Shown: in pieces, positions 9,748 through 19,620 of the stretch
Layout: each line of letters begins with the position of its first letter
How positions within the stretch are numbered: position 1 is the stretch's first letter
Source of the DNA: Paragonimus westermani
Lineage: Eukaryota; Platyhelminthes; Trematoda; Plagiorchiida; Troglotrematidae
Direction of reading: 5' to 3'
DNA: 64,000 bases
Assembly (NCBI GenBank): GCA_008508345.1
Contig: QNGE01000149.1
Coordinates: 76,312 to 140,311 of the forward strand
Translations under genes and position numbers: made by a program
Notes under the pieces: model-generated
The model's input: only the letters and a program-made list of their open reading frames with translations
The model's database searches: none
Told to the model about the DNA's origin: nothing

Positions 9748-10130
9748 TGTTGTACAGCTGCGAGCCCTGATCCATCCGCGAGGATGGTGCCCGTAGAGCA
9801 TCCGTTTTCGACCATCAGTGTCTCCGAAACATTAGCGGGATGCGGTGGGAACGTCGTGTCGGGAGTGAAGTTCACTGATATATCTTTGGAACGGGTAGAC
9901 CCTGCCGATCATCGTGTATACTGGTCTCGTCTCACAGACTTCGTTGGCTTGACTACATCATACGAATGTCAACCCACCGCCTATCGCACCGTGTCTTATT
10001 TGCAAGTGGTGGGTTAGGCTGGAAATGACAGTCTGGTGGTCAGCGCATGGTGTGAGTTCGGGGTATGAAGACAGTCGCTCTGAATCTTGTTTCAGTGGGG
10101 CGCTCCCAGGTTCTTGGGTGGGCTCTAGAA
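9748..10130 (+). pseudogene. RTE C-terminal region, broken
   Basis: The reading shows LLYSCEP near 9750, SVFDHQCLRNISGMRWERRV near 9808-9867, then HRLRWLDYIIRMSTHRL (about 9937-9990) and GGLGWK near 10010, matching in order the end of RTE-like proteins and the separate minus-strand fragment at 8763-9155. Four or more stops are present. Recognisable coding fades near 10130. Confidence 0.8.
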
Positions 10131-11192
10131 GATAATGAAAACATTTGTTTGTAGACGCTGTCTGAGATTGTGAAGTGTAGAGTTCACTGGCGGTCTTGTT
10201 GCGAGTCCCTGTGTGCATCATTGTTCTTCTGCGTCTCCGTATTTGTTTCCTTCTTGTTTACGATATTTCTATTCCTCAAATTGTGGCACGTTTGCTATTC
10301 CTTACGGTTTTTTGCGTGTTAAACAAATATTTGGAGTTACGATGGCATAGGTGAAATTGCATTAAACGTTAATGTACAAAAAAGTTTATGGGTTCTGAGT
10401 ATTATTCAACCTTTGAAATACAGAGGGCAGCGATAGAAGAAAAGTAGGAGGTTAGTCACAATGGGTCCAACGCGAGTATTTCTTAAATCCTGATTGTGTG
10501 GATTCCTAACAAATGTGTGCACTCGATACGGGTATTCAGCGTAACGTCGTAGAAACTGGCTGCAGGAGCAAGATTCGCATACCTGCTTTAACACTTTGAG
10601 ACTGATCATTTCAGGTCATATTGATGCTTTGTTCTTGTTGCAGTAGTAAGAACAGATTAGGAGCACAAGCGGCACAACTTCAATACCTTTATTGAAGTCC
10701 AGGAACATAATGTTCAGTCAACACTTTAAGACACTGATACTCATGCTTAAATAGCCTGCTGCGACAGTAATTACCTTGGCGAACATATGAAAACTGTGAT
10801 TAATCGAGAGTATCCTTTTGGGTTGCAACAGTATGACTCAACGTTGATAAAATCATGTATAATGGTCTCGTTTACATGTGATTTCAACATTCACCAGTAT
10901 GTACTATGGATGTTACAAGATATATACATTTCGTTTACTCTCGTCACTGGAGCACGTGAAACTTGTAAGATATACCTGGTTTAAATGTACTTACAAACAT
11001 GCGAAAGGAGTTTTAAGCCAGGTTAACCGAAAATGGCATGGGCAGTTTCACAGCAGATGCATCTGTTGCATCAATAACGCTTGCGCATATGACCCAGATG
11101 GCAAGGTTTTGATAAAGATGGTCTCATTGAGCATCGTAAATTGGGCTTTCGACTGCGTGGCAATATGAAGCACTGAGTTCCCTTTAACGACT
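10131..11192. other. Non-coding stretch between two retroelements
   Basis: Contains only short frames without recognisable domains. The first part may be the 3' untranslated region of the RTE element. Nothing else is supported. Confidence 0.4.
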
Positions 11193-11939
11193 TCATCAGA
11201 GCAGAAAGAAGACAAACTGCGATATGTCAACATTTTGTTTACTCTCATCCGTCTCATACATAAAACATGCCAGTTATATCCATCATATAGATAGAGAGAA
11301 ACAGGGACTAGACACACATACAGGTACACCAATTATTATGCAATCATGACCATGGCAACCCGACAGGTTGCTTCAACCGCTTCTGTGCACACAACGTCGG
11401 TTAGTGAGTTCGAATGAGCATCACTTCGCAGAAAGCAAACAACTTCGGGTTTCGGTTGTGCAACAATATCTTGAATGAGTTTAATGGGTCAACTTGATGA
11501 CCTGTTGTCATGAGGTGTTTAGCAATCGATGACGTTGGATTTTGAGTAGTCAGTGCAACAAGTTGGGGCTGGTGTATCATCTTTTGTTTCAACCACTTCG
11601 GGATGCGTTCAGCAACTCGCTGTGCCATTTGTCGGTCTGTTGGCCCATTAAACTCATTCAAGATATTGTTGCACAACCGAAACCCGAAGTTGTTTGCTTT
11701 CTGCGAAGCGATGCTCATTCGAACTCACTAACCGACGTTGTGTGCACAGAAGCGGTTGAAGCAACCTGTCGGGTTGCCATGGTCATGATTGCATAATAAT
11801 TGGTGTACCTGTATGTGTGTCTAGTCCCTGTTTCTCTCTATCTATATGATGTATATAACTGGCATGGTTTACGTTTGAGACTGCTGAGAGTAAATGAAAT
11901 GTTGACATATCGCAGTTTGTCTTCTTTCTCCTCTGATGA
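11193..11939. repeat. 747-bp near-perfect palindrome from a Penelope-like 3' end
   Basis: The left arm 11193-11493 and the right arm 11639-11939 are 301 bases each and reverse complements with about ten mismatches by eye, most of them in the outer 80 bases. The spacer is 145 bases (11494-11638). The minus strand through spacer and left arm encodes a Penelope-like C-terminus, so the right arm is an inverted duplicate of that element's 3' end placed on its 5' side. Confidence 0.92.
11401..11718 (-). pseudogene. Penelope-like element C-terminal (GIY-YIG region) fragment
   Basis: The 105-codon frame has QRVAERIPKWLKQ, then SIAKHLMTTGHQVDPL and NPKLFAFCEVMLIRTH, closely paralleling the tail of Penelope-like proteins seen again at 58466 (VARHVLTTGHATDP, FLGFAEAVAINRL). 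This tail follows the GIY-YIG nuclease core. The frame's first 25 or so codons fall in the inverted arm and read the wrong strand, so the start is spurious. After 11401 the family similarity continues in the same frame past a stop with LCAQKRLKQPVGLPW. Not functional. Confidence 0.78.
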
Positions 11940-13528
11940 TGCGTGGCAATACTCTAAATGCGCTATAGTGGATCAGTTAAACAGTCCCTTGTCAGTGGAT
12001 CTTTAGCAATCGACGATGTCGGATTGCTTACTACCTGGTTACGAGCTGCTTTGCATCGTTATTTGTACAAACCACACGAGGATTTTTGCAGCTGTCCGTT
12101 GTATCAAGCCCCGATCCGTGCGTACTTGTAGCCTCAGCTCTACCAGGTTGTCCTATGTGAATCGTAATCCTTCTACGTGTTCGGTTGATGATGTGTACAC
12201 CTCGCAATGTCTTTTGTGCTTGTTGAGAATTGAATCTAAGGGTCCAAAGTATCGGCAGTAATTTCACTGGTTGCCAATCAATGGGGCGGCGTTTGTTCCC
12301 TGATTACCCTGTGCCGCTCGGCCTCTTTATGTGATCCCTATGGTTATCGAACCTTATTACGAGCGGTAGGTGTGGAGAATAAACTCGGTTTTCTCATCTC
12401 TGAGACCGTGACAGCCCTTTTAACTTTCGGTATCCTCAGTATCTAGGGTGTATCTTAGAATTGGCAACGTCATAGCATCACAATTTTATCAAAAAAAGCA
12501 TAAAAAATCAAGCGCATCATTGTTCGTGTTCAGTCGTGCGCGTCGAATGGTGTCAACGGGGATGCAGCGGTAAGGTCGAAAGGCGAGATTTTGTCAGTAA
12601 GGATTAGGCTGGGTCGCCCAGCCATCCTGTAAAAAAGCTTTGGATAGTTGAACCATCTGTTTAGGATAACAACTCGTCGCCTATCACAACGTGTGTCCAC
12701 TGCCAAACCACCATCTCTCTGGCGTAAACTACGCGGTGAACGGTTCACTACCTGATTAAAGGAAGTTACCACAGACACTAGTAATTAGGCGACTGTACGA
12801 GGAGCTGTGAAGAGCATAGAGACGTCGGCTTATTTTTATATGCAATCCGGTTGTTTGTTTGTACGGTGCAGGTGCCTTTCTATTGGTTGTTTAGCTTGGA
12901 CATGGAACTAAGCTCCAGCTATCACTCTTCGTTTACGTTTCAACAAGGAATATCTCTTTGCTAATCGTGTTATGTTGGTCATACATCAATGTCAACCACT
13001 GACATTGTTGCGGGTGGTAATGAGCCTATTTGTGATCCATCATGTCCTAGCTACAGACACTTTGTAACATTAAGGCAGAGTCCAGTGCTGGATTCAGGAT
13101 CTGGCGCCGTTCAACGAAACATTTTCTGAACTCGTTCATTTGCGTTGAGAAAAGTTGTGGTGATTACTTTTTTGGCACCCTCTTCTGGATCAAACGTTCA
13201 GGTAGACCTGTTAAATTTGATCTATGCAGTTGATGAAAGTTAGTCTGTCCATAAAGCGTATGCTGCAACTTATCATGTTCGGTGTTTTAAGGTTTCCTGC
13301 ATCGTTTGTGGTTTGAATGTACGGCTGTCACTCGTATCAAGACGTACCAGTGCCCGCCGGCGCTTGAGTTGCCGAATTCGTTAGTTGTTGTCGTGAGCAC
13401 TTATGGCGTCAGGTTTCTTTATTTCGTTGTTTAAACGTAATCAATACGTTTGTTTCCACAAATTGTGTTTTGTTCGAACGCCTTACTGTGCAGAGTGTTC
13501 CTCTGATGGTTTATTTTTTCCTTTTCAG
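11940..13528. other. Intergenic stretch upstream of the TTI2-like gene
   Basis: No convincing coding region. It should contain the promoter and any 5' untranslated exon of the downstream gene, but I cannot place a transcription start. Confidence 0.4.
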
Positions 13529-13585
13529 GGTTATCTGAGCATGTGGTTTTACAGCTCTATGTGAAATGTTTAGTCTGTTTGTACG
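13529..13585 (+). other. 5' untranslated leader after a splice acceptor
   Basis: A pyrimidine-rich tract ending TTTTCAG at 13528 is a good 3' splice site 57 bases before the ATG. An in-frame TAG follows it, so it is untranslated. It could be used for cis-splicing from a 5' untranslated exon or for spliced-leader trans-splicing, which flatworms have; the sequence does not decide. Confidence 0.5.
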
Positions 13586-14572
13586 ATGACTTTTGAAAAG
13601 GTGAAACAGATCGCCCAAGCTGTGATAGACTCAGTCGATCTCGATGAAGATGAAGAATCTATACCAGCTTCCGTATGGACCTCGCGTGCAGCGAACTATG
13701 TGAAGTTGTGTAATGAAGTTGAGGACCTCTTCAGGTGTGATGCCACCGAATTGAAGCCTCCGCCCGTTCAGTTATTGTTATTTTTGGGGAGTATCGTAGG
13801 CAACGTGCAAACTTCCTGTAAACTGCACACCAATACACAGCTGCAAGAGGCTGCGCTTTGTCTGTTGGCCACAGTCAATCAACACTGTTGTGTATCTTCA
13901 ACCAGGCAACTTCTCTCGCTTCAGCCGCACAAATCGTCTCAGCCAAAACCTGAAAGCCTGTCGATACAAGTGCTACGTCTGTGTGTCAGACATTTAGTTC
14001 GTTCAAAAGTGGACCAGGCTGTGGGTGATCCACTCGAGTCGCGATGGCTCTACAGAGATACTTTGGTATGGCTTACCGCAGAGCTAGACTATCCAGAGAT
14101 CGCTGGTGAGGAATTTATCAGTGTACTGCAACCTCTCGGATTACGCCTCACTAGTGACTATCGAACAAAATTACAATTGTCCGGATTTTGGGTTCTTCAG
14201 CAGTTAGCGAAAAAAGCTCGTGTTGCAGATTGGCGGCAAAACAATCGTGCTGAAGCAGTTCTTTCCCATCTGTGTGAGCATCGTATTTCCAGCGGTCCGG
14301 CTGTATCAGAATTGATATTGCGCGAGGTCTACGTCACTATGTTTGACTTAATTCGGTTACTGTCTGAAGATAGATTGCGAGATTGGCATATCAAGCTGGC
14401 TGACAGGTTGCTCTTTGATCTTACCATGGAAACACGGAAAGTAAAACAAACCGTTTTACTAAAGCTGCTTCTGAAACTGATGAACGCGGTGCAAACAGAT
14501 TTTGTAGCACATAGCCGTCAGTTTCTTCACACGGTGCCTATTATTCTACTCAGCCCTCGCACTCCAGACTAC
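13586..14572 (+). CDS. TTI2: TELO2-interacting protein 2 (TTI2)-like, coding exon 1
   Basis: TTI2 is part of the TELO2-TTI1-TTI2 (TTT) complex, which with HSP90 helps newly made PIKK kinases (ATM, ATR, mTOR, DNA-PK family) fold and mature. The exon encodes 329 residues, mostly hydrophobic helical repeat sequence. The best match to the family as I know it is the block from about residue 180 to 260: a PLGLRLTSDYRT segment, then ADWRQNNRAEAVLSHL and MFDLIRLL, equivalent to the human stretch with DDYQT, YNRAQVLYHA and LLDLFPIL. The ATG at 13586 is preceded by an in-frame TAG. The exon ends in phase 0 at Tyr329, followed by GTAAGT (14573). The first 150 residues are poorly conserved. The call rests on remembered family patterns, not a search. 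Confidence 0.75.
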
Positions 14573-15529
14573 GTAAGTTATCGTTTTTTGTATACATAAG
14601 ACCAACCTCCTCGAATTTACACTCAATCCAGGAAACGCAGATGAATGATGTAAATAATCACCCGCCGAGGTATTACCCGCAACGTTCGGTTGGACGGCAT
14701 TATCGGCCAACCACACTTATGTAAGATGGCTCATGTTACACAAGGTCAGACCACTCGATCACGACCACATTCTGCAACGGGTGTGTCCGTGTAAGTCGCA
14801 TAATGGATTACCAGCCACTTGTCCCTCATCACAGTGACATGGTCAGCGTCGATTATTTTACCTGGATGGTACTATTCCATATAACACATCGTCGTACACA
14901 ACGCCTATTCGTTCAATCCCATCTTACTGTACCGTCTCCCTGTCAATGAAGGTACATATATGGGTTGCCTAACTAGAATCCCAGTGCTTCTACAGCATCA
15001 TTGCGATAAGTTCGGGGATTTCGAATGGGCTTTATACCCGTTCAGAGTATCACCAAAAGTTAATGAATTTTATTTCGTCTTCACTAAACCTCTGTCTTCT
15101 TTGCTAGTGGTTCCCAGAGGTGCGTGTGAATCTACCGTACTTCGTTTAACGCTTCTTTATCGACATTCGAGGCTTTTTTTATTCAATTGCTCTTTTCCTG
15201 CCCGTCGCACTCCAATGCCCTGTCAAAAATGATTAGATTTGGTCGCCCTCATCACGGCACAGAGCTAAAACTTCACCGAAACAGAGTGTTTTGACCTTGC
15301 AAAACATGTCTTGCGTACATGTCGTAGAATGAGACTGCATGTGTAATGGTTCATTGTGTGCGCAGGTGATGGACCGATGATGCCAGTCTGACTAAACGTT
15401 AAGAGCCAATTTGGTGGCTGATCATTTGCATCTTCTCTCCGCATTTCTTGTTCAATCTGTGAATTCGATAAATTGCTTTACTCCATGTGTACATGTAACT
15501 TGCGCATCTAACTTCTGGCACCCATTTTA

Positions 15530-15660
15530 TAAGATGGCCACTCCAAACCTAGTTCGAATGAAGTCAAACATTTTGAGCATCGTGTTTAACATACCATTAA
15601 TAAATGGATTTCGACTACAACACTCCTGAGAAAGACCATCCGATGTGGTTGGAACGATGA
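15530..15660 (+). repeat. Dispersed repeat copy with decayed hammerhead-like segment
   Basis: It aligns with 57715-57880: both have cgaatgaagt, a gtcgtg/tcgtg-tttaacat block and then ctcctgag...ccatccg/ccacccg...tggttg. The core here has changed (CTGAGAA, GGAA), so it is more decayed than the 57.8-kb copy. Confidence 0.6.
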
Positions 15661-16019
15661 GTATGATACCCATTTTAGTTTGCCTTGATAATTATTGCTA
15701 CTAGCGCCGTAATCATCAGTAATCCTAAGGTTGACTGTGAAATTAACGCACTTTTTCCCCGAGTTCCCTTGGGTAAATTCAACACAAGAAATGTTTGATC
15801 TCGGTGTCTCAGCACTGCATGACAGGTGTCATTTCTGCAGTCTCCCAAAGTGTATCGTTAGTCGATAGCAATTAAGTATCAGTACCAGCCGTGGCCATTG
15901 TTTCTAAACGTTAACATCTGCTCTATCCGCTGACGTCGGTTGCACACTTGCTAACTACTAACTAGTATGATGAGTTTGTGTTTGTTACTGTCAAAATGTT
16001 AGCTGTGCCAGACTGTTCT

Positions 16020-16425
16020 TGATTTTTTCCCGAAAATTTCCATTACATGTGCAATCGCCTTTTAATGCTCGCGGTTGATCGATTTTTCACACGACCACCG
16101 GTGGTTGGATAGACGTTTCAGCGTAGACCTAAGAGTGTAGGAGCCATTCACGTAACGAATCAGCATGGCATCCTCCAACGTTGACCACTTAAACCTGGTG
16201 GTAAGTAGGCGGAACAAACGCTGTACATTGTACTCTTCGGGATGTTTTTAACGTTCATGTTGTGATAAGCCACGCTGAGAGGTAAATTTGGCGTGGCACT
16301 GAACACACCGCAATCCGAAGGCTCCATGTAATAATGGTAGATGACTTGTCGGATTTTGGGCGTGTGCTACTAAACGTAGGCCTGAACGCTTGTTGTACTC
16401 TATAGCATTGCGGACAGGTCTGATG
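16020..16425 (-). pseudogene. R2-like non-LTR retrotransposon N-terminal remnant (zinc fingers, Myb-like)
   Basis: On the minus strand, LRCVQCHAKFTSQRGLSQHE is followed by a stop and then KHPEEYN: a C-x2-C-x12-H-x4-H finger with the HPxEYN tail typical of R2-clade DNA-binding fingers. A second, frameshifted finger lies just upstream (TCPQC, then GLRLVAHA). Next comes FKWSTLEDAMLIRY, like the start of the Myb-type motif that follows the fingers in R2 proteins. The reading is broken and no reverse transcriptase is nearby. An unrelated C2H2 protein is possible, but the order finger, finger, EYN, Myb-like favours R2. Confidence 0.55.
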
Positions 16426-17382
16426 CGCTAACTGGTTTGAGGTGGAACATGCATTAACGGGCCAATGCTTCATTTGTCAAAGAGCCGGCCAGACTGCCAC
16501 TAGCAGATTCCTGAGTGGGAGCCACAGGAGGACAGGGATGATGCTATGCCACGGGCCGTTCATAGCCTTCAACCCATGGCTGTTTATCCATTGTTATATT
16601 ATGACGAAGCTATTTAGTTAGTGAAGGAGGAAGGAGGTCAGTATGTTGTAACTAATAGAGGGTGGATGAGGACTGCGGTACGGAAGGGCTACAGGTAGTC
16701 AAATTGTTACGTAGCCCAAAGGGTACCGATGATGTTGAACAGTACCCGAATGAAACAGTACATGGGTTGACAGTGATGATTGACTGGGAAATCTGCATAC
16801 AAGAACTGGTGTTTCCTTACAGTGGTTCAGTCAGTAACAAATAAATCAGTTATGAGGTTATAGTAGCTTTTCGTGTAACATAATATGGATATACCAATCA
16901 GCAACGTTCAAAGTCTTCAGTGGAAACAACAGCAGACAGTAACATACAGTTCACATTCATTTAAAGAACGTACAAGATATGAATGGTTTACACGTAGTCA
17001 GATAAAGCATAGGAATTTTGTTAGAACTACAGACAGTTCGTGAGAGAGAGAGAGAGGTCCTATAGGAGTGACGAATCACGTACGAGATAGGAAACGAGCC
17101 ACGGGGAACAGTGTGAATAAACTCGAGCATGGATAATTTTCAAGATAACTCAGTTGTGAAGCAATGTGCAAAACAAATAAGAGTTCACCAAACTAGGTTC
17201 AAGTTGACTGAAAAATAACCGCACAGTGTAGTCTGAAGTTTGATAAGAACGCAGCTCCGTTGTTATGGGGAGCTGTGTTAATACATAATCCAGTGGGAAA
17301 TTCGGTTTACAAAATGGTGTCTAACGATGAGATGGAACGAAATTAACGTGTTTCTATCTCATTTCCCCGAGAGCGCGAAACG

Positions 17383-17912
17383 TTCGTACATTCTGATCGC
17401 ACGTGCATATGTAATTAATTTTAAACGACAGTCATAATTCCACGGGTCTGAAGTCCCGGCTTAGGAGATTAAAGAGACGGACATAAAAACTGGAAATCAG
17501 AATTCTGGGAATGGCGACCACCAGGGTAGCCAAAGTGTCAACAAATTGTTTTTGAACACAGAAGAGGCTGTGACGTTTGATAACCAAAGCCTCAACAAAC
17601 TGATGGATGCGTTTCCGGTTGCATTGCGTCAGGAACTTAGACTCCGTATCCCGTTTGGCTTACGTACCTTGCAGCTAAAAATGTTGGGTGCTGTCCGTCG
17701 GTATCCATATAAGAGCCTGGCGCTTCCAATTGAGTCACCATCTATCATTTGTGTCAACGCTGTGGCTACCTTGGTGGTCGCCATTCCCGGAATTCTGATT
17801 TCCAGTTTTTATGTCCGTCTCTTTAATCTCTTAAGCCGTGACTTCAGACCTGTGGAATCATGACTCTCGTTTAAAATTAACTACACATGCATGTGTGATT
17901 AGAATGTACGAA
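17383..17912. repeat. Inverted-repeat (foldback or MITE-like) element in the TTI2 intron
   Basis: The left arm 17383-17545 and right arm 17748-17912 are reverse complements of each other, close to 88% identical by eye, around a 200-bp spacer. The arms begin TTCGTACATTC and carry a conserved central run including AGAGACGGACATAAAAAC. I see no transposase and no clear target duplication. It may be a non-autonomous DNA transposon or a pair of opposed repeats. An open frame across 17546-17863 ends in the right arm and has no recognised domain. Confidence 0.8.
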
Positions 17913-19430
17913 ATGTTGCTTTGGAAAAAATCACATGATTTGCGTATTCCTTTTTTTCATTCCGGTTCCTGAAAGAAAGGAATTGTTTGCAATTTTCATC
18001 CGTTAACAGCCGGACACTCGATAAGAAAACCAAAATTAAATCCACGACCTATTGTTTTCACCTCCCGACATTCGGGAAATTTGTTGACGAATTATGGGAA
18101 AATTCTACAGAATGTATTTCGGTGGCTTGCCGGTTTTTCGCCGTTCATCAGTGTTTTAAAACGTACTTATGCTCAGCGGGGAGATACTATTTTTGGAAGT
18201 TCTCTATTCCATCATCCTTTGATGACTACGAGTTAGTGGGTGCTTCAGAGCGGGAGTAAACGTTAACCCTACTATCACTCACACGTTGACGGGTTCGATG
18301 TAGATCCTCTCGATTGTTTCTCTCTGGGCCTGGACAGCCTGTCAGTGTTTGGCCAATTCGTGATTGCTTGTCACAGATAATCTACCTGTCAGCATGTAAT
18401 GTGTAAGCTGCCTTAGATGATCATCATTATAACTGAGTGTAATAAAGGCAAATTACTGAACAATACAAACTTTTTAGTGGAGCAACCTTCAGAAGTTCCT
18501 TATGATTTATGGGTTATTTGACTGGATCCGTGGACACTGAAAACTTGGCTATTTATGGGGCTGTTTTCCACCGACACGCGTATCTGCTTACTGAGGTATT
18601 TTGTCAATTTTTACCTACAGTGTTTAAGCAGATGACCAAAGATAAATCGTGTTTGTCTGACTGTTTCGACCACGGGTTTTGCAAGCAGTCAAATGTGCAG
18701 ATATCCAGGTTCCAGCTATCGCACATCCTCAAGCTATGGTGTGGAGATAGTTGTAAAATACACGATCTCATTTTGTTATACTTATTTTTCTCGAGTAATA
18801 GTGGAGCAAAATTTGTGGGAAAGTCTACTCAGAATTGTTAGCCACACTTTTGGATCAACACGACCTTGTGAGCAATTTTCAATGCTGTGTTTCAATAATC
18901 TTGAGGAGCGTTGTAATCGAAATCACTCCCAGTCGTGACATTTTCACTCCCCCGGTTATGGACATGTAAAATATAATGCTCATAACTTCCTTTGTACGAC
19001 ATTCTGTGGGATTGCTCTACACACAATTGCGTTTCAGTACACTCTAAACTAGGGTACAGCTCCAGTTTTTTTTATCGTCAGTGGGCAAGGATAAGTCCAA
19101 TGACTTCAACGGGGATTTGTATGTGCTTTCTTTTGCTGATTGGTTTCACGTGTTGTATACCATATTGGTGACGGCCAGTTCGGACAAAGCTTGTAATAAA
19201 CGTGTGGTCACGCCTGGCGATGATTACAAATAAAAAGCTATAGACTACACATTGGACCAATGTGAATCAGGACTGTCGATGTGCTCAGAAGTGACCGTGG
19301 ATTGGCGTAAGTTGTTAAATATCATATCTGCTACATTACTTAGTAGTACGATTTCTGTGCTCAGCAGTGGCGTTGGTGGATTCCATTTTGAACTGTTTGA
19401 GAAATCCTGCCAGGGCAGTCGATCCCCTGG

Positions 19431-19620
19431 ATCATTTGGTGGATTCTATATGAGACAGTGGACGCGTTGGTAACAGAGTCCAAATGTAGAATTTCGGAGC
19501 TCCTGGTGTGGCTTCGTAGCTCAGCTAGTAGAGCGCTTGCTGCGATTAGATACGTTGTGTTTGTCGCTGGTTCGAATCCAGCCGAAACCCTGACTTTTCA
19601 CAGTTGGATCTCATCTATAG
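19431..19620 (+). repeat. Repeat with an internal tRNA-like module
   Basis: An 80-base head (with ggtggattctata and atttcggagctc) precedes the tRNA-like sequence at 19510-19589. The same head and module occur on the minus strand at 62045-62200, so this is a dispersed family and not a lone tRNA gene. Confidence 0.7.
19510..19589 (+). tRNA. tRNA-like sequence (pseudogene or SINE head)
   Basis: It has an acceptor stem (GGCTTCG with CGAAACC, 6 of 7 pairs), a D stem GCTC/GAGC, a perfect T arm GCTGG-TTCGAAT-CCAGC, and Pol III boxes A (TAGCTCAGCTAG) and B (GGTTCGAATCC). Thirty-one bases separate the D and T arms, about eight too many, and no proper anticodon stem forms, so I give no amino acid and do not count it as a working tRNA. 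Confidence 0.6.

Larger units (their letters stand above)
4428..10130 (+). mobile_element. Degraded near-full-length RTE-like non-LTR retrotransposon
   Basis: Translated blocks occur in the order of a single RTE-type polyprotein: endonuclease start (FKLATFNV, 4428), endonuclease end (about 4999-5280), fingers and palm of reverse transcriptase (5961-6203), catalytic YADD (9394-9405) and the C-terminal domain (about 9748-10130). Many stops and frameshifts break it. Allowing for the 2.27-kb duplicated block and the 650-bp opposite-strand insertion, the ancestral element comes to about 2.8 kb, somewhat short of usual RTE length. QAGFRPGRG and YADD favour the RTE clade over CR1, where the equivalent motifs differ; the clade call is an inference. 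Confidence 0.85.

Noticed and set aside
12031..12267. Minus-strand frame with a faint GVH...HIGQPGR pattern like a GIY-YIG nuclease core
   Set aside because: Only a few residues match and the rest does not follow the Penelope-like domain, although such an element lies just downstream. Not strong enough to annotate.
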